The position numbers were made by a program, and so were the translations under genes. The notes beneath the pieces were generated by a model. That model searched no databases. It had not been told where the DNA came from and was given only the letters and a program-made list of their open reading frames with translations. From Desulfuromonadales bacterium (GTDB lineage: Bacteria > Desulfobacterota > Desulfuromonadia > Desulfuromonadales > UBA2294), in NCBI GenBank assembly GCA_014859615.1, contig JACUTX010000004.1:1-27371 (forward strand): 27,371 nucleotides of DNA. Direction: 5' to 3'. Below are positions 9,097 through 17,559 of this stretch, in pieces (the first letter of the stretch is position 1; each line of letters begins with the position of its first letter).

Positions 9097-9477
9097 TCAG
9101 CCGCTCGTCTCACGTACCCAACGATCAATTGTCGCCGCCACATCCTCAGAAAGTCCGCAGAATTTAAGCCCCATCCCCGGCTCATAAAGTGACTTTTTTT
9201 CGAAATGCCGGGTCCAGACAACTTCGCAGGCGCACTGAATCGTCTGATTGATCGGTGCTGGGAGGGGGATCTCAACCTGATAGACTTCCCCCTGCGGCTT
9301 CGGATTGATCGATGAGATAAACATCCCGCTGCGACTGATATTTTTTGTGTAACCGAAAAAAACCTTTCCACCATCGTCCAGCTTGACCCTGAGGGTCAGC
9401 AGTGGAGAGCGCAGATTTTTCCGTTTATCAGCCTGAGTCTTTTTTTTCGTCGTTTCCGGTTCTTCAGCCATTTTCAT
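9097..9477 (-). CDS. PilZ-domain protein (probable c-di-GMP receptor)
   Basis: This 126-residue protein is essentially one PilZ domain. The cyclic di-GMP binding signature is present: RKNLR (residues 19-23, the RxxxR motif) and NISRSG (46-51, the [D/N]xSxxG motif), followed by MFI and beta strands up to GMGLKF. The N-terminal 15 residues are charged and probably disordered. Both binding motifs are intact, so it is expected to bind c-di-GMP and act by protein-protein contact. It starts 26 bp after the glycosyltransferase stop. A second ATG two codons in (9471) is better spaced from AAGGG and may be the real start. The chemoreceptor follows 123 bp downstream. Confidence 0.88.
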   Translation of the reverse strand: MKMAEEPETTKKKTQADKRKNLRSPLLTLRVKLDDGGKVFFGYTKNISRSGMFISSINPKPQGEVYQVEIPLPAPINQTIQCACEVVWTRHFEKKSLYEPGMGLKFCGLSEDVAATIDRWVRETSG

Positions 9478-9503
9478 TTCCCTTTTCGGTCATTTCGCGC
9501 ATT

Positions 9504-10793
9504 TTACCTGAAAGCAGCGGTCCGAGAAAGAGCTTTTTCAACCAATGACCCGTTATTTTGGCTAATTCTGAGGATTTTGAGCATCCGAACCAGACTCTTT
9601 CCTTCTGGAAGAGATCTTTGCTGCAGCAACTTCGGAAGACTCTCTTCTGCCGTCTGCATCGCAAAAGGTCTGCCGGCACAAAGTCGACGCAACAGACGCA
9701 GACTCTTCAAGCCGTCGAACCAGCCGTGAAAGGCCCGGACAAACTGACTTTGGGTCGGATGATTTTTCTGCAACCGATCGATGACCATCGCCAGCTTCTG
9801 CTCTCGCAGAAATTGTCCGAGTACCGGTTGCAACAGATCCGCCTCCGCCTGCAACTCCTGACCCCGCAGCGGCTCGTGCGTCGCCCGGTGCAGAAATTGG
9901 CCGAGCAGAAGAAACGCGCCAAGAGGGTAAAAAAGTTGACAGCCGGGGTCGGCCAGCAAACGGGAAAGGGCTGGACCGGTCCCGAACGGAACCCGATCTG
10001 AAATTCGCGCCGCCGGATAGACGCACGTCCCGTATATCGATTCGACGCCGACGGTTCTGGCCAGATTCTGCAGGAAATAAAAATCTTCCCCTGCCGGACG
10101 TTGCGACATCCCACCAGCACCAACATAGGCAGAGAGGCGACAGCTCATGGTACTGCCGACGCAGTGAAAAGCATACGGCGAACCTGCCAGCTGCAAGCCG
10201 AGAACGTAGCTGCGTAAAAAGAGTTCATAGCGATCAATCGCCGCCTGCAATTGCGGCGATTCGGCCTGCTGGTGTGCAAATGAAACCACCGCACCCCCCG
10301 CCGGGCTGTTGGCAAAGTGCCGCTGCAGAACCTGAAGATAGTTCGGTTCGACCAGAGTATCGGCATCGAGACAGATCAGAATCGGGTCAATCGTCTGATC
10401 AAGACGATCCAGGACCCGGTCGAGACCGAGCCGTCTGGCAGCCCCGGCACCACCGACCGGCATTTCCAGACCGGCACTGACCGCATCGATCCAGGCGAGC
10501 TGCAGCATACTGTTTAACGGGTCGTTTTTCAACTTTTGCAAAGTTCTTCGGTTCGAGGCAGTCACCGCTGCAGACGCCTGCGCGGTCTGATTGAGAACAA
10601 CCAGAATCAGTGTTCTCTGCAACTGCTCGGATGAGTTTTCGGCCAGGCTGGCCAGAGTGCGAAACAGCCACTTTTCTTCGTCGCAGGCCGGAATCACCAC
10701 CGCCGCACTGTATTGATCGCCCGCCGTCCCGGCTATCTCCCAGGGACCAACCACCCCCTTACGGTCGAGGTAACGCTGCCGGGCACTCTTCAC
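9504..10793 (-). CDS. Family 2 glycosyltransferase-like protein
   Basis: The 429-residue product has a GT2-type nucleotide-sugar-binding fold. It starts with AAVVIPACDEEKWLFRTL (the VIPxxNE-like strand) and has CLDADTLVEPNYL containing the DxD-type motif D143-A-D145. A later GEDFYFLQ fits the ED acceptor or base region. The C-terminal 180 residues are helical with one hydrophobic stretch (LFYPLGAFLLLGQFLH). Sugar donor and acceptor cannot be predicted. It starts with GTG at 10791-10793, overlapping the miaA stop by 4 bp (GTGA), so it is probably translationally coupled to miaA. The PilZ gene directly downstream suggests, but does not show, control by c-di-GMP. Confidence 0.82.
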   Translation of the reverse strand: MKSARQRYLDRKGVVGPWEIAGTAGDQYSAAVVIPACDEEKWLFRTLASLAENSSEQLQRTLILVVLNQTAQASAAVTASNRRTLQKLKNDPLNSMLQLAWIDAVSAGLEMPVGGAGAARRLGLDRVLDRLDQTIDPILICLDADTLVEPNYLQVLQRHFANSPAGGAVVSFAHQQAESPQLQAAIDRYELFLRSYVLGLQLAGSPYAFHCVGSTMSCRLSAYVGAGGMSQRPAGEDFYFLQNLARTVGVESIYGTCVYPAARISDRVPFGTGPALSRLLADPGCQLFYPLGAFLLLGQFLHRATHEPLRGQELQAEADLLQPVLGQFLREQKLAMVIDRLQKNHPTQSQFVRAFHGWFDGLKSLRLLRRLCAGRPFAMQTAEESLPKLLQQRSLPEGKSLVRMLKILRISQNNGSLVEKALSRTAAFR

Positions 10794-11710
10794 GATAAAG
10801 AGATCCCGACCCGATCGATCTGCCGCAACGCGGTCGCCACCGGATCAGACTCGCCGGACAGCCAAAAGATTGTGGCTCCGTGCCGCTCCATCCGCCGGAA
10901 CCAGGTCTCCTGACGCTTGGCAAATTGACAGATCGCCGAATAGAGTTTCTGCTCCATGTCGTTTCGGGTCAATCGCCCCTGCAGATAGTTTGAGATAAAG
11001 CGGTATTCAAGACCATAATAGTCGAGCGCCGCATGACTGACCCCCTGGGCCAGCAAGGTTTCGACCTCGGCGATCATCCCCTGTTCCAGTCTTTGCCGAA
11101 GTCGCAGTTTGATCCGCTCCCGGAGCTGCTTGCGCGGCCAGCCAAGACCGAAGATCAGAGGACGGATATCCGGCGCAGCCGGCTGTTCCACTCCGGCCCG
11201 CTGCGCCTCTGCCACCTCAATCGCCCGGAAAAGTCGTTCGCGATCATCAAGATCGGTCCGATTGTGTTGCTCAGGACGTAAACGAAACAGCCGCTGGCGC
11301 AAAGAATCGAGGTCGGCTTCGACCAGTTGCGACCGCAACGCCGGATTCTGTGGCGCCGCGACCATCCGGTACTGTTTGAGCAAGGCGTCGAGATAGAGTC
11401 CGGTCCCGCCGACGACAATCGGAAATCGCTGCCGACTGCGGATCGACTCGATCGCCTGATAAGCAAGATTCTGAAATGCGAAAACACTGAATTCTTCGCC
11501 GGAGTCGAGCAGATCGATCAGATGATAAGGGGTGTCACCGTACTCACAGAGATCCTTGCCGGTGCCGATATCCATACCGCGAAACACCTGCCGCGAATCG
11601 GCGGAGATGATTTCTCCGGTCAGATGACTGGCCAGAGCGACGCCGAGCGCCGTCTTCCCTGAGGCGGTCGGGCCGAGCACAACAATCAGATTCGCGGGGT
11701 TCTTGATCAT
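10790..11710 (-). CDS. miaA: tRNA dimethylallyltransferase MiaA
   Basis: MiaA transfers a dimethylallyl group from DMAPP to N6 of A37 in tRNAs reading U-starting codons, the first step of ms2i6A synthesis. The 306-residue length is normal. The P-loop GPTASGKT is at residues 13-20, followed by EIISADSRQVFRGMDIGTGK, YHLIDL and VVGGTGLYL, all diagnostic of the family. The C-terminal region contains the usual DYYGLEYRF and RQETWFRR segments. No clear ribosome-binding site precedes the ATG at 11710. The gene lies 42 bp downstream of the EamA transporter and overlaps the glycosyltransferase by 4 bp. In many bacteria it neighbours mutL or hfq, which are not here. Confidence 0.95.
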   Translation of the reverse strand: MIKNPANLIVVLGPTASGKTALGVALASHLTGEIISADSRQVFRGMDIGTGKDLCEYGDTPYHLIDLLDSGEEFSVFAFQNLAYQAIESIRSRQRFPIVVGGTGLYLDALLKQYRMVAAPQNPALRSQLVEADLDSLRQRLFRLRPEQHNRTDLDDRERLFRAIEVAEAQRAGVEQPAAPDIRPLIFGLGWPRKQLRERIKLRLRQRLEQGMIAEVETLLAQGVSHAALDYYGLEYRFISNYLQGRLTRNDMEQKLYSAICQFAKRQETWFRRMERHGATIFWLSGESDPVATALRQIDRVGISLS

Positions 11711-11752
11711 GGCGGTACTGTAAGCGGTTTAAAGAAGAATGGCAACGTTCGA

Positions 11753-12634
11753 TCAACCGAAACGGATCAAAAAGACCCCGGCCAGAATCAGACAGCTGGC
11801 CAGAAACCGGACCCGACCAAACCGCTCAGCTAAAAACAGCACGCCGATGGTGACGGCAATCAGCAGACTCACCTGCCGAACCGGCACCGCGTAGCTGACC
11901 GGTGCCATCTGCAGACCGTAACGAAAAGCGACAAAAGAGCAGAGCATTACCGGCCCGGCGATCAGAATCGACCAGCGGTTTTGCCGCCACTGGGCAATAA
12001 TTCTCCCCCGGTATGAAGAGCGCGTCAGATTGAGGGTCATCAGCCCAAACATCATGATGACCAACAGCTGGGTAAAATAGAGCGGTGGATAGAGCATCAC
12101 CCCCTGTTTATCGAGAATCGCCCCGATGGAGTAGATGAACCCTGCGAGAAGTGCGGCCCGGACGGACGGATTATCGAGACTGCGCAGCGGCCGGGTCAGC
12201 TCAAGCAGGCTCCAGCGCTGCATCTGGATCGTGTAAGTACCTAAAAGAACCAGAAATATACCGAGACCGCCGATCAGGCTGAGCTGTTCACCAAACAGTA
12301 ACATCCCCCAGATCGGAACATAAAGAATTGACGTCTGGGAAATGGGGTAAGCAAGGGAGAGATCGCCAGTTTGATATGCCCGGCCATTGAAAAGATGATA
12401 CAATACGAAACAGATCGCCCCCCCCAATGCGAGCAGCAGGACAGCGGCAGTCGGTACCGGCCACGGTTCCGGGCGGATCCAGATCAGCAGATTGAGCAGT
12501 GTGCCGGAAGAGACAAACATCCACCAGATAAAGACGGTCTTGTCCTGGCTGCGCTTGACCAGAAGATTCCAGAGGGCGTGCATCAGGGCCGAAACCAGAA
12601 TCAATGTAAACGCTTCAGCAGACATGGAGTGCAT
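11753..12634 (-). CDS. EamA/DMT-superfamily transporter
   Basis: The 293-residue integral membrane protein has about ten hydrophobic helices arranged as two EamA-like halves, the pattern of drug/metabolite transporters. The first half contains LMHALWNLLVKRSQDK and SLAYPISQTSILYVPIWGML. The second contains MAPVSYAVPVRQVSLLIAVT and ends in LILAGVFLIRF. Such carriers export or exchange metabolites at the inner membrane; the substrate is unknown. It is divergent from fumC with an 82-bp AT-rich intergenic region and is the first gene of the minus-strand run. The first ATG (12634) has only a weak ribosome-binding site; an ATG at 12625 is an alternative. Confidence 0.88.
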   Translation of the reverse strand: MHSMSAEAFTLILVSALMHALWNLLVKRSQDKTVFIWWMFVSSGTLLNLLIWIRPEPWPVPTAAVLLLALGGAICFVLYHLFNGRAYQTGDLSLAYPISQTSILYVPIWGMLLFGEQLSLIGGLGIFLVLLGTYTIQMQRWSLLELTRPLRSLDNPSVRAALLAGFIYSIGAILDKQGVMLYPPLYFTQLLVIMMFGLMTLNLTRSSYRGRIIAQWRQNRWSILIAGPVMLCSFVAFRYGLQMAPVSYAVPVRQVSLLIAVTIGVLFLAERFGRVRFLASCLILAGVFLIRFG

Positions 12635-12716
12635 TCTAGCCGATGCCGAAAATGTTAGCGATAATAAAATATTTCATTTTTCATAACCTTTATTAAAACA
12701 TCAGAGAGGGTTACCG

Positions 12717-14108
12717 ATGACGACACGTTCCGAACATGATTCCATGGGTGAAATGCAGGTACCGAGTACGGCTCTGTATGGAGCCCAGACCGCCCGCGCT
12801 TACGACAATTTTCCGATCAGCGGCATCCGTTTTCCACGTCCATTTCTGCGTGCCCTCGGCCTGATCAAAGAGCATGCGGCCCGGGTTAATCATGAACTGG
12901 GACTGCTCGACAACCAGACCGCCATGGCGATCATGGATGCCGCCGGGGAGGTCATCGAAGGGCGACTCGACGATCATTTCCCCCTCGATATTTTCCAGAC
13001 CGGCTCGGGAACCAGTACCAACATGAATGCCAACGAAGTGATTGCGCATCGGGGGACGCAGCTGCTTGAAAATGCAAGCATGACCCTCCACCCCAACGAC
13101 CATGTGAACCTCGGTCAATCGAGCAACGATGTCATCCCGACCGCCATGCACCTGGCGGCCGCCGAACAACTCGTTCATCAGCTCCTGCCAGCCTTGCAGG
13201 CGTTACAGCAGACTCTGGCAGAAAAAGCGACCGCGTTTGACGACATTATCAAGATCGGCCGCACCCATCTGCAAGACGCCACCCCGATCCGCCTCGGGCA
13301 GGTATTCAGTGGCTACGCCCGACAGGTAGAGTTAGTCTGTGGCGAGCTCGACCGCGCCGTGACAGGGCTGTGTGAACTCCCTCTCGGCGGGACCGCCGTC
13401 GGCACCGGCATCAACACCCACCCCAAATTTGCCAGACAGGTAATCGCCGGTATCGCTGCCGTCACCGGCCTCCCGCTTATGGAAGCGACCAACCATTTTG
13501 CCGCTCAGGGGGGGAAAGAGCAGGTAATCGCGGCGAGCGGCGCATTAAAGACCACCGCCGTCGCCCTGTTCAAAATTGCCAACGACATCCGCCACCTCTC
13601 CAGCGGCCCGCGTTGCGGGTTAGGCGAACTGAATCTGCCGGCTGTTCAGCCCGGCAGTTCAATCATGCCGGGAAAGGTTAATCCGGTTATGGCTGAGGCG
13701 TTGATGCAGGTCTGTGCCCAGACCATCGGTAACGACGCCGCCATCAGTATAGGAGGGCTCTCCGGCAACTTTGAACTCAACGTCATGATGCCGCTGCTGG
13801 CGCACAACTTGCTGCAATCGATCGAGCTGCTGACCAACGGAGTTTTCCAATTCGACCGCCGCTGTTTGCAGGGCTTGACAGCAAACCGTGAACGGTGTGA
13901 GGCGTTGGTCGAGCAGAGTCTGGCGATGTGCACCACCCTCGCCCCGATTATCGGCTACGATCAGGCCGCTGCTCTCGCCAAACAGGCCGCCGAAACAGGA
14001 AAAACGATCCGCGAAGTGCTGCATGAATCGGGACTGCTCTCCAAAACCGAAATCGAGCGGCTGCTCGATCCCAGACCGATGACCGAACCGGGGCTGGTAA
14101 AGAGTTGA
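12717..14108 (+). CDS. fumC: Fumarate hydratase class II
   Basis: This enzyme interconverts fumarate and L-malate in the TCA cycle. The 463-residue protein matches iron-independent class II fumarases. It starts with RSEHDSMGEMQVPSTALYGA and has FQTGSGTSTNMNANEV, HPNDHVNLGQSSNDVIPTAM and the superfamily signature GSSIMPGKVNP at about residue 313, whose serine is the catalytic residue. The usual SNMN appears as TNMN, a mild variation. Aspartate ammonia-lyase is the main alternative, but the N-terminal sequence and the TGSGT motif favour FumC. An AGAGAGGG Shine-Dalgarno lies 6 nt before the start. It stands alone on the plus strand and is followed by a 13-bp hairpin at 14133-14159. Confidence 0.93.
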   Translation: MTTRSEHDSMGEMQVPSTALYGAQTARAYDNFPISGIRFPRPFLRALGLIKEHAARVNHELGLLDNQTAMAIMDAAGEVIEGRLDDHFPLDIFQTGSGTSTNMNANEVIAHRGTQLLENASMTLHPNDHVNLGQSSNDVIPTAMHLAAAEQLVHQLLPALQALQQTLAEKATAFDDIIKIGRTHLQDATPIRLGQVFSGYARQVELVCGELDRAVTGLCELPLGGTAVGTGINTHPKFARQVIAGIAAVTGLPLMEATNHFAAQGGKEQVIAASGALKTTAVALFKIANDIRHLSSGPRCGLGELNLPAVQPGSSIMPGKVNPVMAEALMQVCAQTIGNDAAISIGGLSGNFELNVMMPLLAHNLLQSIELLTNGVFQFDRRCLQGLTANRERCEALVEQSLAMCTTLAPIIGYDQAAALAKQAAETGKTIREVLHESGLLSKTEIERLLDPRPMTEPGLVKS

Positions 14109-14132
14109 ACAGAAATCAGCAAAAAGGAAATA

Positions 14133-14159
14133 GAGGGGTGAGATCAGATCTCACCCCTC
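14133..14159. terminator. Perfect 13-bp inverted repeat after fumC
   Basis: GAGGGGTGAGATC (14133-14145) and its exact reverse complement (14147-14159) are separated by one base, 25 bp after the fumC stop. On the plus strand no T-run follows. On the minus strand a T-rich stretch (TATTTCCTTTTTG) follows. It probably protects or ends the fumC mRNA. Confidence 0.5.
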
Positions 14160-14333
14160 CCAAACAAGATGCTTCAGATGAATCGACAGGGATTGACAAG
14201 TAAATCAGGAGTTAAGACCGCCCCTCCCCGAAAGGGGCGTCGGGAATCGAGAGGCTAAGAACTCAAGAAAACGAACCGACAGCAAGAACCTTGGAGCAAA
14301 ACAAATGCCCCTTATTGTACTCTTCTGAGCCTC
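14160..14333. other. Gene-free stretch between fumC and phoU containing a second hairpin
   Basis: No convincing coding region was found here. CGCCCCT (14219-14225) and AGGGGCG (14233-14239) form a 7-bp stem; an alternative fold is CCCC-GAAA-GGGG. A 29-codon frame from 14170 has no ribosome-binding site and is not called. The rest of the stretch has no recognisable content. Confidence 0.4.
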
Positions 14334-14452
14334 TTGCAAAAAGATTGTCATCCCAAAAAGGCCTCTATCGAGGATCCAGCGTTTTCAACCTTTTAAAGAA
14401 CGGGATTCCCGATTAAAATCACTTCGGGAATGACATAAAAAGACTATTGCAA
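14334..14452. repeat. Short repeat element with inverted ends (MITE/REP-like)
   Basis: About 119 bp is bounded by TTGCAA at 14334-14339 and 14447-14452. Inside these are GTCATCCC on the left and CGGGAATGAC on the right, an imperfect inverted pair. An internal 8-bp inverted repeat, ATTCCCGA (14405-14412) with TCGGGAAT (14424-14431), makes a second hairpin. Sequences of the form TGTCATTCCCG...CGGGAATGACA are, from general knowledge, abundant dispersed repeats in many proteobacterial genomes. It carries no gene and begins 13 bp beyond the phoU stop, so it could double as the phoU transcription end. Confidence 0.5.
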
Positions 14453-14465
14453 AAAACCCTTCTTG

Positions 14466-15131
14466 TTAACACTTTTGCATTCCACCGTGACGGATAATCT
14501 CACCATCCACCTGATAGACCACATCCTCCGCGATATTAGTCGCCAGATCAGCCATCCGCTCAAGATAACGTGAGATTGACAGATAAAAGATCAACCCTTC
14601 CAGAGCAGGGAGATCGTTTTTAATCGCCGCCTTAACCTTGGTAAAATTACCCTTGTGCATCATGTCGACCGCATCATCATTTATAATAGTCTTGCGGGCC
14701 AGAGCGCTGTCCCTCTCGACCAGAGAATCGAGGGACATTTTCAGCATATTTTCAACCAGTACAGCCATCGTCGCAATATCATAGGGAGATTTCATCCGCG
14801 CCACGTTCCCCAGATCGATCGCCCGATCGGCAATATTAACAGCTAAATCGGCGACCCGTTCCAGGTCGTTATTGATCTTGAGGACAGAAACGATAAAACG
14901 CAGATCGGCCGCAACCGGCTGGTGCAAAGCGAGAATTTTCAGGCAATCTTCTTCCAGCTCGATTTCGATATTATCGATCTGGGCGTCCCCTTTTTTCACC
15001 TGGGTCGCCAGTTCTATATCTCCGGTCAACAGCGCCTGCACCGACTGCTTCACCCGACTCTCAACCTCGGCCCCGAGAACCAGCAACTTTTTTTTCAACT
15101 TATCGAGTTCCTGCTGCAGCAAAACAGCCAT
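14466..15131 (-). CDS. phoU: Phosphate signalling regulator PhoU
   Basis: PhoU is a cytoplasmic all-helical protein that links the PstSCAB transporter to PhoR and keeps the Pho regulon off when phosphate is plentiful. The 221-residue protein has two PhoU repeats with the typical metal-binding acidic stretches: KINNDLERVADLAVNIADRA in the first half and SRYLERMADLATNIAEDVVY in the second. Both E/DxxxD motifs are intact. AAGGATC precedes the ATG as ribosome-binding site. It is the last gene of pstSCAB-phoU, 27 bp after pstB, which is the usual arrangement. Confidence 0.95.
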   Translation of the reverse strand: MAVLLQQELDKLKKKLLVLGAEVESRVKQSVQALLTGDIELATQVKKGDAQIDNIEIELEEDCLKILALHQPVAADLRFIVSVLKINNDLERVADLAVNIADRAIDLGNVARMKSPYDIATMAVLVENMLKMSLDSLVERDSALARKTIINDDAVDMMHKGNFTKVKAAIKNDLPALEGLIFYLSISRYLERMADLATNIAEDVVYQVDGEIIRHGGMQKC

Positions 15132-15158
15132 ATTCAGATCCTTTCAAAAAAAATCAAA

Positions 15159-15932
15159 TCAGCCGAAACGGCCGGTAATATAATCTTCAGTCTGCTTATT
15201 ATGCGGTTTGACAAACAGCTCCTTGGTCAACCCGTATTCAATCAGATCCCCTTCGAACAAAAAAGCGGTATTATTAGAGACCCGCGCCGCCTGCTGCATA
15301 TTGTGTGTAACGATGATAATGGTAAAATCCTTACACAACTCACCGATCAGCTCCTCGACCCGGGCGGTCGACTTCGGATCGAGAGCACTGCACGGTTCAT
15401 CCATCAGAATAACTTTTGGATTGACGGCGATCGCCCGGGCGATGCAGAGCCGCTGCATCTGCCCTCCCGACATCCCCAGGGCACTCTCCTGCAGCCGGTC
15501 CTTCACCTCGTCCCAGAGCGCTGCCCCTTTCAGGCTGGTTTCAACCCGCTCATCCAGAAAATTTTTATCGTTCTCTCCGGCAATCCTCAGGCCATATACG
15601 ACATTTTCATAAACTGTTTTCGGGAAGGGGTTCGATTTCTGAAACACCATGCCAACCCGTCGCCGCAGTTCGATAATGTCGGTACTCTTGTCATAAATAT
15701 TTTCGCCATTGAGCAGGACTCTCCCTTCGACCCGGCTGCTGTCGATAAGGTCATTCATTCGATTAAAACAGCGCAGCAGTGTACTCTTGCCGCAGCCGGA
15801 CGGACCGATGAGCGCAGTGACCTGCTTCTCGGGAAAAGCGATATCAATGCCGTGAAGCGCCCGCGCTTCACCGTAGTAAAAACGTAAATTTTCAACTTCA
15901 ATCACCGGGTTGTTGATCTTTATGGGTGTCAT
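15159..15932 (-). CDS. pstB: Phosphate ABC transporter ATP-binding protein PstB
   Basis: This is the ATPase subunit of the high-affinity phosphate importer. The 257-residue protein has Walker A GPSGCGKST (residues 43-51), a Q-loop (GMVFQKSNPFP), the signature MSGGQMQRLCIARA, Walker B VILMDEPCSALDP and the switch histidine in IIVTHNMQQA. FQKSNPFP and the ending DYITGRFG are characteristic of PstB as opposed to other ABC ATPases. It starts 15 bp after pstA and 27 bp precede phoU. AGGAG lies rather far (12 nt) upstream of the ATG. Confidence 0.96.
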   Translation of the reverse strand: MTPIKINNPVIEVENLRFYYGEARALHGIDIAFPEKQVTALIGPSGCGKSTLLRCFNRMNDLIDSSRVEGRVLLNGENIYDKSTDIIELRRRVGMVFQKSNPFPKTVYENVVYGLRIAGENDKNFLDERVETSLKGAALWDEVKDRLQESALGMSGGQMQRLCIARAIAVNPKVILMDEPCSALDPKSTARVEELIGELCKDFTIIIVTHNMQQAARVSNNTAFLFEGDLIEYGLTKELFVKPHNKQTEDYITGRFG

Positions 15933-15947
15933 GATTCAGCCATTCTC

Positions 15948-17549
15948 CTAAAAAGTTCCAAAAGTATAACGTTTTTTCATCTTGTTGCGCAGTCGGATCG
16001 CCACGCTGCTCATCAGCAGCACGATCAGCACCAGAAGCAGAGTGGTAACAAAGACCATCGGCTTGGCCGCCTCAACATTGGGCGATTGAAAACCGATATC
16101 GTAGATATGAAAGCCTAGATGCATGAATTTGCGCTCCAGATGCACAAAGGGGAAGTTCCCGTCGATCGGCAGCGACGGCGCCAGCTTGACCACCCCGGTG
16201 ATCATCAGCGGCGCCACTTCACCGGCCGCACGGGCCATCGCCAGAATCAGTCCGGTCATGATGCCGGGCGACGCCATCGGCAAAAGCACCTTATAGAGGG
16301 TCTGAAATTTGGTCGCGCCGAGGGCATAGGATCCTTCGCGCATCTCGCGCGGAATAGCGCCGAGCGCCTCTTCGGTGGCGACAATCACCACCGGCACCGT
16401 CAACAGTGCCAGCGTCAGGCTCGCCCAGAGAAGTCCGCCGGTCCCGAAGGTCGGCGTTGGCGCCCGCTCCGGAAAAAAGAGGAGATCGATACTGCTGCCG
16501 ATTCCGTAGACGAAGAAAGCGAGGCCAAAGATGCCATAAACGATAGAGGGGATTCCTGCCAGGTTGTTGACGGCGATCCGTACAATTCGTACCACCAGCC
16601 CCTCCCGGGCGTACTCCCGCAGATAGATCGCGGCAATCACCCCCAGAGGGAAAGAGAAAAGACTCATGACAAAAATCAGCATGACCGTACCGAAGATCGC
16701 CGGAAACAGCCCCCCTTCCGTATTCGATTCACGCGGCTCCCCGACCAGCAGTTCCACCAGCTTATGGCCGTAAAAAATAATTTTTTCGCCGACCGTCATC
16801 CGGTTTGGGGAGTAGACCTGAAGAATATCAGCCAGGGAGATCTCCTTCTTTCGACCGGCGGCGTCGGTGAACAGAGCCACGCCTTTGCGAATTTCGGTGA
16901 CGCGCCGCGACTGCAGGTTGACCAGACTGTTGAACTCTTCTTCCAGGCGACTCTTCTCTTCCAGCAGTCTCTGCCGCTTCGGGGCTTGCAGCGACACCGA
17001 TTGATAATCGAGCTTCAGCAGCTTTAAGCGGAGCTGTTCCATACGGTAACTCGCCCGGTTGAGCCGCTCTTCGAGCTCAGCCAATTCATCCAGCGCCGTC
17101 GTAACCCGGTCGAGTTCTTTTTGCAGCGACACCGGAGTTACCGGCACGTTTTGACCGCCGATTTTAAGCTGTTGCAAAGTTCCGTAAAAATCTCCATGCT
17201 CGACCCGTTCCAAAACCAGCAGCTCTTGTGGCTCTGTTTGCGAAACGATCTGCGCTTCGTCAATCCAGCGGAAATCGAGGCCATTAAGATCACGATTGGC
17301 AATCTTGTACTGACGCCGCAACGCCTCTGCATCCGGGCTTTTTTCAACCTGCATCTGTTGTCCGAAAATCCGGCTCCCATCCTGCAGTTCCAGCTGTTGA
17401 ATCGCAGATGGCCAGAAGACTCCGAGACCATTGACCATGATAACAATCAGCAGAGTCAGAGCGCAGAGCAGCGTTACGGCCAGAGCCGAGGCGGAGAGCC
17501 AGACCATCGGCTCACCAACCCGCCAGAAAAAATATTTCGATTTACGCAT
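15948..17549 (-). CDS. pstA: Phosphate ABC transporter permease PstA (long form)
   Basis: PstA is one of the two membrane subunits of the phosphate importer. At about 533 residues it is the long form, against roughly 290-300 in E. coli. An N-terminal membrane helix (LSASALAVTLLCALTLLIVI) is followed by about 240 extracytoplasmic residues. These include a predicted coiled coil (LDELAELEERLNRASYRMEQ onward). The conserved permease core follows, with GTVMLIFVMSLFSFPLGVIA and a BPD-type loop (EALGAIPREMREGSYALGAT). I chose the ATG at 17547-17549 because AAGGGG lies 6 nt upstream and it falls 10 bp after the pstC stop. The longer frame to 17624 would overlap pstC and lacks a ribosome-binding site. 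Confidence 0.93.
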   Translation of the reverse strand: MRKSKYFFWRVGEPMVWLSASALAVTLLCALTLLIVIMVNGLGVFWPSAIQQLELQDGSRIFGQQMQVEKSPDAEALRRQYKIANRDLNGLDFRWIDEAQIVSQTEPQELLVLERVEHGDFYGTLQQLKIGGQNVPVTPVSLQKELDRVTTALDELAELEERLNRASYRMEQLRLKLLKLDYQSVSLQAPKRQRLLEEKSRLEEEFNSLVNLQSRRVTEIRKGVALFTDAAGRKKEISLADILQVYSPNRMTVGEKIIFYGHKLVELLVGEPRESNTEGGLFPAIFGTVMLIFVMSLFSFPLGVIAAIYLREYAREGLVVRIVRIAVNNLAGIPSIVYGIFGLAFFVYGIGSSIDLLFFPERAPTPTFGTGGLLWASLTLALLTVPVVIVATEEALGAIPREMREGSYALGATKFQTLYKVLLPMASPGIMTGLILAMARAAGEVAPLMITGVVKLAPSLPIDGNFPFVHLERKFMHLGFHIYDIGFQSPNVEAAKPMVFVTTLLLVLIVLLMSSVAIRLRNKMKKRYTFGTF

Positions 17550-17559
17550 ATTCAACCCC

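Noticed and set aside
14170..14259. 29-codon frame after fumC
   Set aside because: It has no ribosome-binding site, includes the 14219-14239 hairpin, and has no recognisable product.
14922..15887. Plus-strand frame of 321 codons
   Set aside because: It is antisense to phoU and pstB, whose motifs are unambiguous.
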